From positions 1-64,000 of the forward strand of contig NZ_KZ679051.1 of assembly GCF_003024195.1 (NCBI RefSeq): a stretch of 64,000 bases of DNA. Reading direction: 5' to 3'. A program made the translations under genes and the position numbers. Under the pieces are notes generated by a model. It was given only the letters and a program-made list of their open reading frames with translations. It was not told the DNA's origin and did no database searches. The DNA is from Streptomyces dioscori (GTDB lineage Bacteria > Actinomycetota > Actinomycetes > Streptomycetales > Streptomycetaceae). Shown piece after piece: positions 50,422 through 59,355 of this stretch (position 1 is the first letter of the stretch; every line of letters begins with the position of its first letter).

Positions 50422-52128
50422 TCATACGGCGGCCAGTTGTTGGCGGGCGGCTCGGCGGGTCGCGCGACGGGCGGCGGCGACCGCCGGATCCAGCGCGGGG
50501 ACGGCGGCCAGCAGCTGCCGGGTGTACGGGTTCCGCGGCGACTCGTAGACCTCGTCGACGGGTCCGTACTCGACGATCCGGCCGCCCCGCATCACCGCCA
50601 CCCGGTCGCTGACCTGGCGTACGACGGCGAGGTCGTGGGCCACGAAGACCAGGGCGAGGCCGAGTTCGCGCCGCAGTTCGCCGAGCAGGGCGACCACCTG
50701 GGCCTGGGTGGTGACGTCCAGCGCGGAGACCGGTTCGTCGCACACGATGACCCGCGGGTCGGCTGCCAGGGCCCGCGCGATACCGACGCGCTGACGCTGG
50801 CCGCCGCTGAACTCGTGCGGGTAGCGGTCGTAGTGCGCCCCTTCGAGCCCCACGCGCTCCAACAGCTCCCGCACGCGCTCCCGTATGCCCCCTTCGTCCC
50901 GTTCGCCGCGCGCCCGAAGGGGGTCGGCGATCGACTCGCCCACGCTGCGGCGGGGGTTGAGGGAGGAGACGGGGTCCTGGAAGACCATCTGCACGTCGGG
51001 GCGTACCCCGCCGCCGGGGCTGATGCGCCCCGCCGTCGGTTCCAGCAGGCCGACCAGCATGCGGCCCAGCGTCGTCTTGCCGCTGCCGCTCTCGCCCACG
51101 ATGCCGAGCGTCTCGCCCCGGTGGACCGTGAGCGACACGTCGTCGACGGCCGCGAACGCGCGTTTCCCACGCCCGAATTCGCGCCGCAGCCCGACCGCTT
51201 CCAGCACGACCTCGCCGGTCGCGGCGACCGGCGGTGTGTCCTTCGCCGTGAGCGGCAGGGCGCCGGACACACCGACCGATGACGCACTCCCGGCAGCCGC
51301 CGCGCCCGACACGTCCACCCCCAGCACCTTCCCGCCCGACACGTCCACCCGTGGCGCGTCCACCCTCGGCACCGCGCCCAGCAGTTCGCGCGTGTAGGGA
51401 TGCGCGGGCGCTCCGAGAACCGTGGCGACGGGGCCGTGCTCGACCACGCGGCCGTGCCGCATGACCAGGATCTCGTCGACGCTCCCGGCGGCGACGCCCA
51501 CGTCGTGCGTGACGAGCAGGAGACCCATTCCGGTCTCCTCCCGCAGCGTGTGGAGCAGGTCGAGGATCTGGGCCTGGACGGTCACGTCCAGCGCGGTGGT
51601 CGGCTCGTCGGCGATCAGCAGGTCGGGCTCGCAGGCCAGCGCCATCGCGATCAGGGCACGCTGACGCATCCCGCCGCTGAACTCGTGCGGGCGCGAACGG
51701 GACCGCCGGACCGCGTCCGGAATCCCGACACGGTCCAGCACCTCCACGGCACGCGCGCGTGCCGCCCGCCGCGACGCACGCGTGTGTACGCGGTACACCT
51801 CGGCGATCTGGTCCCCGATCGCGTAGTACGGGTCGAGCGACGACAGCGGGTCCTGGAAGACCATCGCGGCCCGCGCGCCGCGCAGCCGCCGCAGTTCGTC
51901 GTCCGACGCCTCCTGTACGTCGGTCCCGGCGACCACGACCGAACCGCCGACGTACGCGCCCGTGCCACGGTGCAGTCCCAGCAGGGCCGAGGCGACCGTG
52001 GACTTGCCCGAGCCGGACTCGCCGACCAGCGCGAGCGCGGCGCCCCGAGCAAGCCGGAAGGAGAGCCCGTCCACGGCCCGCAGTTCACCGAACCCGACGG
52101 TGAGACCGGTTACTTCGACCAGGCCCAT
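50422..52128 (-). CDS. Oligopeptide ABC transporter ATPase, two fused nucleotide-binding domains
   Basis: 568 residues. It fuses the usual DppD and DppF proteins: domain 1 with GESGSGKST and FSGGMRQRALIAM, domain 2 with GESGSGKTT and FSGGQRQRVGIAR. Both have intact Walker B (IADEP, VCDEP). A variable linker follows the first domain. It powers peptide uptake with the two permeases upstream. ATG at 52128; its region overlaps a degenerate repeat. It is the last gene of the operon. Confidence 0.93.
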   Translation of the reverse strand: MGLVEVTGLTVGFGELRAVDGLSFRLARGAALALVGESGSGKSTVASALLGLHRGTGAYVGGSVVVAGTDVQEASDDELRRLRGARAAMVFQDPLSSLDPYYAIGDQIAEVYRVHTRASRRAARARAVEVLDRVGIPDAVRRSRSRPHEFSGGMRQRALIAMALACEPDLLIADEPTTALDVTVQAQILDLLHTLREETGMGLLLVTHDVGVAAGSVDEILVMRHGRVVEHGPVATVLGAPAHPYTRELLGAVPRVDAPRVDVSGGKVLGVDVSGAAAAGSASSVGVSGALPLTAKDTPPVAATGEVVLEAVGLRREFGRGKRAFAAVDDVSLTVHRGETLGIVGESGSGKTTLGRMLVGLLEPTAGRISPGGGVRPDVQMVFQDPVSSLNPRRSVGESIADPLRARGERDEGGIRERVRELLERVGLEGAHYDRYPHEFSGGQRQRVGIARALAADPRVIVCDEPVSALDVTTQAQVVALLGELRRELGLALVFVAHDLAVVRQVSDRVAVMRGGRIVEYGPVDEVYESPRNPYTRQLLAAVPALDPAVAAARRATRRAARQQLAAV

Positions 52129-52217
52129 GCCGATACCACCAGGCTCACGCCAATACCAGCCGTACTCATGCCAAGACCACCCATATGCCAAGACCACCCG
52201 TACTCATGCCAGTACCA
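52125..52217. repeat. Degenerate direct repeats at the permease/ATPase junction
   Basis: About five spaced copies of a unit ATGCCRRKACCACC(C) (CATGCCGATACCACCAGG, CATGCCAAGACCACCCAT, ATGCCAAGACCACCCGT, CATGCCAGTACCACCCGT and one weaker). They span the DppB-like stop and the ATPase start. Such repeats can alter the spacing between the two genes. Confidence 0.7.
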
Positions 52218-53202
52218 CCCGTCGGTCGGCCACCGCGTAGAGCACGTCCGCGAGGGCGTTGGCGATGACGACGAAGAAGCCGACGACCAGGACCATCCCG
52301 ACGACCACGGGGAGGTCGACGACGTCGACGGCGTGGACCAGTTCCCTTCCGATGCCGGGCAGTCCGAAGAGCGTCTCGGTGAGGACCGCGCCGCCGACGG
52401 CCGATCCGACGTTGTTGGCGTTCAGCGCGATGACCGGCGCGAACGCCCCGCGCAACGCGTGCCGCCAGATGACCGAGCGCTCGCCGACGCCGTACGCGCG
52501 GAAGGTCCGGATGTGGTCCTCGGCCAGTGTCTCCAGCATCGACGACCTGGTCAGCCGGGCGAACGCGGCGGCCTCGATGAGCGCGAGGGAGAGCCAGGGC
52601 AGCAGCAGGTTCCACGCCCACTGCTCGGGGTCGTCGGTGAGCTTCACGTACTGCGGGAAGGGCAGAAGTTCCAGTTCTCCGCAGACGACGATCATCAGGA
52701 CCAGGCCGATGACGAAGACGGGTGTGGCCACGCCCACGAGCGTGATGCCGGTCAGCACCCGCTCGGTGAGCCGCCCGCGCCGCCACGCCGAGAGCACGCC
52801 GGTGCCGACGCCGAGGATCAGCCAGATCACCATCGACCCGAACACGAGCGACAGGCTGACCGGCAGTTTCGTGAGGATCAGCTGGGTGACCTGCTGGTCG
52901 CTCTGGTACGACAGCCCGAGGCAGGGCGCCGGGCAGTGCTGCACCGCGGTGCCGGTCGAGTAGTCCTGGCCGGCGACGAGCCCTTCGAGGAAGTGCCAGT
53001 AGCGCACGTACAGCGGGTCGTCGAGGCGCAGTTGGTCGGCGACCTGCTGGACCTGGGCGGGCGAGCAGCGCGGGCCGCAGGTGATCTGGGCGACGTTGCC
53101 GGGGGTGACGTAGAAGACGACGTAGATGATCACCGAAATGGCGAGCAGGGTGATCAGGACGCCGACGACCCGGCGCAGGACGAACCCTGTGAACCCACTC
53201 AC
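52204..53202 (-). CDS. Oligopeptide ABC transporter permease, DppB type
   Basis: 332 residues, about six membrane helices, starting with a canonical DppB N-terminus (VLITLLAISVIIYVVFYVTPGN). The binding-protein-dependent transport loop (EAAAFARLTRSSMLETLAED and HALRGAFAPVIAL) contacts the ATPase. An unusual cysteine-bearing periplasmic segment (CGPRCSP, CPAPC) lies after the first helix. Its ATG overlaps the DppC-like stop by 4 bases, so they are coupled. Confidence 0.93.
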   Translation of the reverse strand: MSGFTGFVLRRVVGVLITLLAISVIIYVVFYVTPGNVAQITCGPRCSPAQVQQVADQLRLDDPLYVRYWHFLEGLVAGQDYSTGTAVQHCPAPCLGLSYQSDQQVTQLILTKLPVSLSLVFGSMVIWLILGVGTGVLSAWRRGRLTERVLTGITLVGVATPVFVIGLVLMIVVCGELELLPFPQYVKLTDDPEQWAWNLLLPWLSLALIEAAAFARLTRSSMLETLAEDHIRTFRAYGVGERSVIWRHALRGAFAPVIALNANNVGSAVGGAVLTETLFGLPGIGRELVHAVDVVDLPVVVGMVLVVGFFVVIANALADVLYAVADRRVVLA

Positions 53203-54329
53203 GAGACACCTCCCCGTCCGGACCCACCGGACACGCCGGACCCACCGGACCCACCGGAGCCAGCAGACCCACCAGGCCCACCAGGCCCACCAGAGCCTCC
53301 AACCCCCTCAGTCGCCGCCGCAAGCGACTGCCCCACCTTCGTCTCCCGTCTCCGCCCCGTCCCCACCCGCAGCCGTGAGGCCGCGCGCGGGTCGAGGGCC
53401 GTGCGCACGCCGTCGCCGAGGACGGTCAGCGCGAGGACGGTCAGGAAGAGCGCGCCCGCCGGCAGCAGCAGGTACTGCGGCGCGGCCTGGTACCAGACGT
53501 CGGCGGCGGTGAGCATCTGCCCCCACGACGGGGTCGGCGGCTTCACGCCGACGCCGAGGAAGGACAGGGCGGCCTCGACGGTGATGTTCTGCGGGATGAG
53601 GATCGCGGCGTACGTGATGACGGGCGCCGCGAGCCCCGGCAGGAGCTCGCGCCGGGCGATCCGCCAGGTGCCCCAGCCGCTGAGCCGGGCGGCGGAGACG
53701 TAGTCCAGCCCCTTGAGGGTGAGCGTCTGCGCGCGGACGATCTTCGCGATGTTGCCCCAGGCGATCAGGCCGATGACACCCGCGACCAGGACGGGCCGCG
53801 GGAAACCCGACGGCACGATCGCCAGCAGCGCGAGGGACATGATCATCAGTGGCAGGGCGACGATGATGTCGGTGAACCGGCTCAGCAACTGGTCCACCCA
53901 GCGCGTTCCGAGCGCGGCCGCGACACCGACCACCACCCCGATGACGATCTGCACGACGGTCGCGGCCAGCGCGACACCCAGCGAGACGCGGGCCCCGTAC
54001 ACGAGCCGTGCGAACAGGTCGCGGCCGGTCTGCGGCTCGACGCCGAGCCAGTGGTCACCGCTCATGCCACCGAACGATCCGACCGGCACACCGCCGCGCG
54101 CGGAATCGATCAGATCCGGGTGGTACGTGGTCGGATCCTGTCCTTCGATCGCGGTGAGCAGCGGAGCGGCGAGGGCGACCAGGACGAGCAGGGCGACGAC
54201 GGCCGCCGCGGCGAGGGCGGCGCGCTGTGCGCGCAGCCGCCGCCAGAACTGACGAGCCCCCGAGGCCCCCGGCACAACGGAGAGGTCCGTTCCGCCGGGG
54301 GCCTGGGAGGCGACAAGTACGTCGCTCAC
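53199..54329 (-). CDS. Oligopeptide ABC transporter permease, DppC type
   Basis: 376 residues. A DppC N-terminal helix (ALAAAAVVALLVLVALAAPLL) is followed by about five more helices and the EAA-type loop (YVSAARLSGWGTWRIARRELLPG). The last 35 residues are an almost pure Gly/Ser tail (VGGSGGPGGPGGSAGSGGSG), not part of the family and probably a repeat expansion. It starts 5 bases after the binding-protein gene stops. It forms the channel with the DppB-type permease. Confidence 0.92.
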   Translation of the reverse strand: MSDVLVASQAPGGTDLSVVPGASGARQFWRRLRAQRAALAAAAVVALLVLVALAAPLLTAIEGQDPTTYHPDLIDSARGGVPVGSFGGMSGDHWLGVEPQTGRDLFARLVYGARVSLGVALAATVVQIVIGVVVGVAAALGTRWVDQLLSRFTDIIVALPLMIMSLALLAIVPSGFPRPVLVAGVIGLIAWGNIAKIVRAQTLTLKGLDYVSAARLSGWGTWRIARRELLPGLAAPVITYAAILIPQNITVEAALSFLGVGVKPPTPSWGQMLTAADVWYQAAPQYLLLPAGALFLTVLALTVLGDGVRTALDPRAASRLRVGTGRRRETKVGQSLAAATEGVGGSGGPGGPGGSAGSGGSGGSGVSGGSGRGGVS

Positions 54330-54333
54330 GGCG

Positions 54334-56058
54334 CTACTTCACCGAGACCTGCGAGATGTCCAGCACCCCGGTCCAGTCGCTGATCACGATGTTCTTGATG
54401 TCCTTGCCGTACAGCCGCTTGTAGACCGGGTGGAACAGCGGCACGGTCAGCGCCTGCTCGCCGATCTTCTTGTCGAGGGCGCCCCAGCGGGTGGCGGCCT
54501 CGTCGAGGTCGGTCAGCTTGTTGATGGCGTCGATCTCGGCGTTGACCGACTTGTCGTCGAGGAAGCCGGTGTTGAAGTTGGCGCCGTCCTTGACGATCTG
54601 GCGGCCGTCGAAGATCGGGGCCAGGAAGGGACCGCCGGAGGGCCAGTCGGCACCCCAGTGCGCGAGGAAGAAGCCGGGCTCGGTCTTGGCACTGTGGATC
54701 TTGTCGCTGTAGTCGTTGTCCTCCAGGCCCTGGAGCTTGACGGTGATCCCGGCCTTCTTCAGGGCGTCCTGGATCGCGGTCGCTATCTCGGGGCTGGTCT
54801 CGAAGTCCTTGGCGTTGGAATGGGTGAGCGTGACGGTCAGGCCCTTCGCGTGCCCGGCCTCCTTCAGCAGTTCCTCGGCCTTGGCCGCGTTGCCGGACTT
54901 TCCGGCCGGGAAGTGGTCGTACGCGGTGTAGCCGAAGGACTTCTGGTTGGGCAGGTACGTCGTCGCGGCCTCGGCCAGCGAGGACCCGCCCGCCGCGTTG
55001 ATCACGGAGCTGCGGTCGATGGCGTACGAGATCGCCTGGCGGACCTTCGGGTCGTCGAACGGCTTCACCTTCGGGTTGAAGGCGATGTAGTTCGTGTAGC
55101 CGAAGTGCCCGGTGCCGACCCGCGCGGCCAGCTCCTTGTCACCGCTGACCTTGGCGAGTTCGGCGGGTCCGAGGTTCGTGTCGGTGGTCACGGCGGCGGC
55201 GTCAGCGCCCTGCGAGGAGGACAGCCGCTGGTTGATGACGGACGAGTCGAGCCCGGAGCGTACGTCGATCGTGTCGGGGTAGGCCTTGCGCTCGGCGTCC
55301 GTCGACGCGGACCAGTGCGTATTGCGCTCCAGGGTCAGCCGCTCGCCGTCGTTCTCGTTCTTGACGACCTTGTACGGGCCGGACGAGACCGGGTGCTCCT
55401 CGTACTTCGTGCCGGTGTCCTTGGCCTTGGGCACGGGCGCGAACTGCGTCTGTGTGGCGAGGTACGGGAACTCGCCCTCGGGCTTGTTCAGGCGGAACAC
55501 GATGGTCTGCTCGTCGGGCGTCTCGATGGAGTCGAGGCCCTTCTTGTCCTTGTAGGGCCCCTGGTAGTCGGCCCCGCCGATCAGCCAGTCCCGCAGGTAG
55601 GGCGCGCCACCGGAGAGTTCGGCCGCGAAGGACCGCTCGATGCCGTACTTGATGTCGGCCGAGGTGATCGCGCTGCCATCCTCGTAGTTGAGGCCCTTCT
55701 TCAGCGTGTACGTCCACACGGTCGCGTTCTTGCTGGGTCTGCCGGTGTCCGTGGCGAGGTCGGGGACGACCTTGGCGCCCTCGGCCCCGTCCTCACGGTT
55801 GCGCGTGGTGAGCGTACGGAAGACGAGCGAGGGGACGTTGCCGCCGCCGGAGGTGTAGAGCCGGGCGGGGTCGAAGTCCTGCTGCGGGTTGGAATTCAGG
55901 ACGGTGAGGGTGCCGCCCTTGGCCGGCTTGGCGTCCGCGCCGCCGGACGTGGCCTTGGCATCGTTGTCCTCCGGCCCGCAGGCGACTGCACCCGCTGCCA
56001 CGGCGAGGCTGACGGATACGGCGGCCAGACGGCGCGCTGTGACGGACGATTGACGCAT
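54334..56058 (-). CDS. Oligopeptide-binding lipoprotein, DppA/OppA type
   Basis: 574 residues, SBP family 5. A lipoprotein signal precedes Cys at about residue 28 (AAGAVACG). The body has the family pattern (LNSNPQQDFDPARLYT, YTLKKGLNYEDGSAITSADI, NPKVKPFDDPKVRQAI). It captures extracellular peptides for the permeases. The ATG at 56058 has GAGGGG upstream; an in-frame ATG at 56148 does not begin with a signal peptide. It is the first structural gene of the operon, preceded by a leader peptide and hairpin. Confidence 0.93.
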   Translation of the reverse strand: MRQSSVTARRLAAVSVSLAVAAGAVACGPEDNDAKATSGGADAKPAKGGTLTVLNSNPQQDFDPARLYTSGGGNVPSLVFRTLTTRNREDGAEGAKVVPDLATDTGRPSKNATVWTYTLKKGLNYEDGSAITSADIKYGIERSFAAELSGGAPYLRDWLIGGADYQGPYKDKKGLDSIETPDEQTIVFRLNKPEGEFPYLATQTQFAPVPKAKDTGTKYEEHPVSSGPYKVVKNENDGERLTLERNTHWSASTDAERKAYPDTIDVRSGLDSSVINQRLSSSQGADAAAVTTDTNLGPAELAKVSGDKELAARVGTGHFGYTNYIAFNPKVKPFDDPKVRQAISYAIDRSSVINAAGGSSLAEAATTYLPNQKSFGYTAYDHFPAGKSGNAAKAEELLKEAGHAKGLTVTLTHSNAKDFETSPEIATAIQDALKKAGITVKLQGLEDNDYSDKIHSAKTEPGFFLAHWGADWPSGGPFLAPIFDGRQIVKDGANFNTGFLDDKSVNAEIDAINKLTDLDEAATRWGALDKKIGEQALTVPLFHPVYKRLYGKDIKNIVISDWTGVLDISQVSVK

Positions 56059-56184
56059 GGGAGGAAACCCCTCGGAGAATTCGGCGAGCACCGCGCGCGA
56101 ACAGGGCACGGCGTGAGGAAGTAATCGCGGAAATCGCCCCGAGGGCACACCGGCGCATCAGTACGAGGGCACTCCGGAGAACAC

Positions 56185-56208
56185 CCGGCACCATTGTTCT
56201 GGTGCCGG
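56185..56208 (-). promoter_or_regulatory. Possible attenuator hairpin before the peptide transporter
   Basis: A 9-bp perfect stem (CCGGCACCA and complement) with loop TTGTTC, between the 30-codon leader and the binding-protein gene. On the transcript it is followed by GTGTTCT, mildly U-rich. Position and form fit a terminator controlled by leader translation. Confidence 0.5.
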
Positions 56209-56249
56209 TGAGATGACGAGAGAAGGCCGACGCGCGCCAGGGGCGAGGG

Positions 56250-56342
56250 TCAGCGACAGTGAATGTCGGCCACGCAGAGCGCGGTCACGCCGAACAGCGC
56301 CAGCTCAAGGGCTGCGCGTGCGGAGATGTGACGAGGCGACAT
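56250..56342 (-). CDS. 30-residue leader peptide with a Cys-His-Cys-Arg end
   Basis: An ORF from the ATG at 56342 encoding a peptide that starts MSPRHISARAALELALFGVT and ends ALCVADIHCR. No RBS is visible, but a TTGACA-17 bp-CATATT promoter ends eight bases before the ATG. The transcript would therefore begin at or next to the ATG, that is, leaderless. Short actinobacterial leader peptides with terminal Cys codons stand before sulfur-related transport genes and act as cysteine-sensing attenuators. By analogy this may control the peptide transporter downstream. Confidence 0.6.
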   Translation of the reverse strand: MSPRHISARAALELALFGVTALCVADIHCR

Positions 56343-56349
56343 GCGAGAA

Positions 56350-56378
56350 AATATGAACGAACTTTCCCCGCCTGTCAA
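56350..56378 (-). promoter_or_regulatory. Promoter of the leader peptide / peptide transporter operon
   Basis: A perfect -35 TTGACA (56373-56378), 17-bp spacer, and -10 CATATT (56350-56355, 4 of 6), read on the minus strand. The leader ATG follows eight bases after the -10. This is one of the best sigma-HrdB-like matches in the window. Confidence 0.65.
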
Positions 56379-56431
56379 TGTGAGCCGTCCGTCCCCCGGC
56401 CGTCCCCGCGCCACGCCCGCGACACGCCCGC

Positions 56432-58357
56432 TCAACTCGACGGGAAGGGCCAGGGGTTGGGCAGGCACTTGATCCCGTCGTGGTTCAGGAACTTGGTCTG
56501 CTGCTGCATGACGGGGGCGAGCCCGCCGTCGACACTGCAGCTCACATGCCCGTACCCGAGCCGGTGCCCGACCTCGTGATTGATCAGCATCTGCCGGTAC
56601 GAGTACATCTTGTCCCCGTATGTCTCCGAGCCCTGCGCCCAGCGGTACGCGTTGATCATCACGCGGTCGGTGGCGGCCGAGTCGCAGGAGACATTGTCCT
56701 GAGTGGTGTCGAGACCCGACTTGGCGCACCAGAACGCGGTGGTGCCGGGACTGGCGAGCGTGATGACGAAGTCGGGCTTTCCGGAGGAAATCCGCTCGAA
56801 GGTACGACCGCCGCCGTGCGCCCAACTCCGCTTGTCGTTCAGGGTCTTCTGCACCGCCTGCGCGAAGACCTTTCCGTCGAGGCCGAGGGATTTCTCCACA
56901 TCGACGCGGTAGGTGAATTTCTGCCCGGTCCCCGGCGCCTTGTCGAAGCCGGTGATCGCGTCGAATTTCCCGCCGCCCTTGAGTTTGGCGTCCAGGGGGT
57001 ATTTCGCCGCCATCTGCTGGGCGTACGACAGCGTCACCGCGCGCGGTTTCGTGGAGGGCGCGGGCCGCTTGTCGGTGCGCGACGCGGAGTCCTTGACCTC
57101 CCGGTCGGCGCCGCCGGCCGCCTGCGTGCCCGCGGAGTCGTCCTTGCCGCCGTCGGCGACCTGGCCCGCCACGACGACGGCGAGCACGGTGGTGACAGCC
57201 GCCGCCGCGATGCCGGTGAAGGCCCGGCCCTTGCCGCCCTTGGCCTTGTCCGGCGCGGTGTCCGGTGTCTTCGGCCCCCGGGGCGGCGGGGTCTTGTGCT
57301 CGACCTCCTCGTCCCGGTCGGCGGCCGGGGCGAAGGGGTCCGCGCGCAGCGCCGCCGCCGCGGGTGTGGCGGCACGCGGTGCGAACTGGTCGTCGCCACC
57401 CTTGCCACTTGCTCCGTCCGTGCCGAACGCGTCGACGTAGGCCTGGCGCGGGCCGCCGGCTCCCGCCGCGCCGGGCCCGTAACGCTGCCCGGGGATCGGC
57501 ACTCCCGGCCGGTCTCGCGGCACGCCCTGGCCCGGACCGCGCAACGGCCCTTGCGGGGACCCCTGCGGTACGCCTACGCCTACGCCTGCGCCGGATCCGT
57601 ACCCGGTGGCCGTCCTCGCCGCGCCCCAGCCGCCGCCCGCCTCGCGCTGTTCGGGGTGACCGCCGCGGACGCGGGGCATGCCGTGGGCCGGGGTACCGCC
57701 GGTGTCGAGCGGCGCGCCCTGCGCCGGACCGCCGCCGCTGCCGTCGCCGGGCAGCCGCGGAAAACCATGAGCCGGGGTCCCGTCCTGGAGACGCGGGAAC
57801 CCGTGCGCCGGGGTGCCGTCCGGCAGTCGGGGGAATCCATGGGCGGGGGTGCCGTCCTGGAGACGCGGGAACCCGTGCGCGGGCGTCCCGTCGGGCAGCC
57901 GCGGGAATCCATGGGCCGGAGTCCCGTCGGGCAGCCGCGGCCCTCCGCCCTGCTGCGGCCCTCCACCCGGCTGCGGCCCGCCCCGGTACTGGTCCGCGTA
58001 CGCGGGAGCCCCACCGGCGTACCGGGGGTCCCCGCCCGCGGCCGGCCGGCCGCCGGAACGCGGAACACCGGGTCCGGACGGGCCACCCTGACCAGGCAGA
58101 CCCCCCTGCGGGGCTCCCTGCGGGCCGCCCTGTCCGGGCACGCCTCCGGGCCCTTGCGGAACCCATCCTTCAGGCAGCCGGGGCACGCCCCGAGCAGGTT
58201 GCGAGGCCTGCGGGTTCGCGGACTGCGGCCCGCCCGGGGGCCGTCGGCGCCCCGCCGCCTGTCCGGTGGTCCCCGTCTGCGGCCGGGCAGCCGGAGCAGC
58301 GGGAGGGTCGGCGGTCTCGCCCTTGGGGGCGGGCCCGCGCCGGCTGTGACGTCCCAC
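56432..58357 (-). CDS. DUF3152 protein with an HExxHxxGxxH metalloprotease-like motif
   Basis: 641 residues. The N-terminal half is disordered and rich in Gly/Pro, with six or seven tandem copies of a 12-residue RLPDGTPAHGFP unit. One membrane helix (about 388-408, GIAAAAVTTVLAVVVAGQVA) follows, then the DUF3152 domain outside the cell. Near the end HEVGHRLGYGH (594-604) matches the metzincin zinc motif, so it may be a cell-surface metallopeptidase. It is the homologue of Rv3207c. The alpha/beta hydrolase gene lies 8 bases upstream on the same strand, so they are probably one operon. Confidence 0.88.
   Translation of the reverse strand: MGRHSRRGPAPKGETADPPAAPAARPQTGTTGQAAGRRRPPGGPQSANPQASQPARGVPRLPEGWVPQGPGGVPGQGGPQGAPQGGLPGQGGPSGPGVPRSGGRPAAGGDPRYAGGAPAYADQYRGGPQPGGGPQQGGGPRLPDGTPAHGFPRLPDGTPAHGFPRLQDGTPAHGFPRLPDGTPAHGFPRLQDGTPAHGFPRLPGDGSGGGPAQGAPLDTGGTPAHGMPRVRGGHPEQREAGGGWGAARTATGYGSGAGVGVGVPQGSPQGPLRGPGQGVPRDRPGVPIPGQRYGPGAAGAGGPRQAYVDAFGTDGASGKGGDDQFAPRAATPAAAALRADPFAPAADRDEEVEHKTPPPRGPKTPDTAPDKAKGGKGRAFTGIAAAAVTTVLAVVVAGQVADGGKDDSAGTQAAGGADREVKDSASRTDKRPAPSTKPRAVTLSYAQQMAAKYPLDAKLKGGGKFDAITGFDKAPGTGQKFTYRVDVEKSLGLDGKVFAQAVQKTLNDKRSWAHGGGRTFERISSGKPDFVITLASPGTTAFWCAKSGLDTTQDNVSCDSAATDRVMINAYRWAQGSETYGDKMYSYRQMLINHEVGHRLGYGHVSCSVDGGLAPVMQQQTKFLNHDGIKCLPNPWPFPSS
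57750..57940 (-). repeat. 36-bp tandem repeat coding for 12-residue units in the DUF3152 protein
   Basis: Near-identical 36-base units (six or so) encode alternating RLPDGTPAHGFP and RLQDGTPAHGFP. The units are almost the same at DNA level, implying recent expansion or gene conversion. Confidence 0.9.
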
Positions 58358-58365
58358 GTCCCGCT

Positions 58366-59355
58366 TCAGCTCCTCGCGCCGGTAGCGCCGGTGTCGGTCA
58401 ACTTGCCTGTGTCCGCGAGGAGTTCGCGGAAGGCCGTGGCCATGGTCTCCGGGTACTCCATCATCGCCACATGCCCCGCGTCAGGCAATGTCAGCAACCG
58501 CGAGTCCCTGAACGCACGCGCAGCGCGCTGGGCCATACGGTACGAGACGAGCTGATCGCGGCCTCCGTAGACGAGAAGTGTAGGGGCGAGCACCCGCTCG
58601 GCCTGGCGCCACAGTCCGTGCTGGCCGCCCAGCGTGTACGCGTTCACGATGCCGCGTGCCGAGCGTGCCATGACGTCCCAGAAGTAGGGAAGGGCGAGCC
58701 GCCGCTCCATCTCCTCGACCGCGTTGCGGAACCCTTCCGGCGTCACCATGCCGGGATCCCCGTAACAGAGCGCGGTGACCCCCTTCACCCGCTGCTCGGC
58801 GGTCCAGCCCTTGGTGAAACTGGTGAACAGGGCCGCCACCCCCGGCAGCGCGAGCAACGCCGTCGGCACCGCGCTGCGCTGCACCCGCAGTTCGGGGAGC
58901 GCCGGGGAGACGAGCGTGAGCGTGCGGACGAGATCGGGACGTACGGCGGCCACTCGCGTCGAGACGGCGCCGCCCAGCGAGTTCCCGAAGAGGTGCACGG
59001 GCCCGCGCTCGGCCGCGTCGAGATAGCGGATGACCGCACGGGCGTGTCCGGTCACCGAGTAGTCGCCGTCGTCTGGCGGCGGCGAGTCGCCGAAGCCCGG
59101 CAGGTCGAGGGCCTCACTGTCCACGAGGCCGTCCAGGAGCGGCATCAGCGCCGACCAGTTCTGCGAGGAACCGCCCAGCCCGTGCACGTACAGCGCGGGC
59201 GGCAGTCCCTCTCTGGCCGGCGGCCTCGAACGGACCGTCAGCGTGATCCCGGGGAGCCCGACCGTGCGCAGCCGCTCCCCCGCCGCCACCCTGACGGAAC
59301 TGACCTTCGGCGCGACGGAGGTGGCCAGCACTGACGGCAGTTCGGTCGAAGACAT
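58366..59355 (-). CDS. Alpha/beta-hydrolase
   Basis: 329 residues. Oxyanion strand HGLGG (58-62), nucleophile Ser126 in GNSLGG, then a lid and the Asp and His of the triad in the C-terminal third (GGRDQLVS and DAGHVAMMEYP). No signal peptide, so cytoplasmic or peripheral. The substrate is unknown; ester or lipid hydrolysis is most likely. It lies 8 bases upstream of the DUF3152 gene and divergent from a small acidic gene. Confidence 0.88.
   Translation of the reverse strand: MSSTELPSVLATSVAPKVSSVRVAAGERLRTVGLPGITLTVRSRPPAREGLPPALYVHGLGGSSQNWSALMPLLDGLVDSEALDLPGFGDSPPPDDGDYSVTGHARAVIRYLDAAERGPVHLFGNSLGGAVSTRVAAVRPDLVRTLTLVSPALPELRVQRSAVPTALLALPGVAALFTSFTKGWTAEQRVKGVTALCYGDPGMVTPEGFRNAVEEMERRLALPYFWDVMARSARGIVNAYTLGGQHGLWRQAERVLAPTLLVYGGRDQLVSYRMAQRAARAFRDSRLLTLPDAGHVAMMEYPETMATAFRELLADTGKLTDTGATGARS

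Noticed and set aside
44720..56058. Recent genomic island or prophage
   Set aside because: No integrase, attachment repeat, tRNA junction, transposase or visible composition change borders the block. It is accessory by gene order only.
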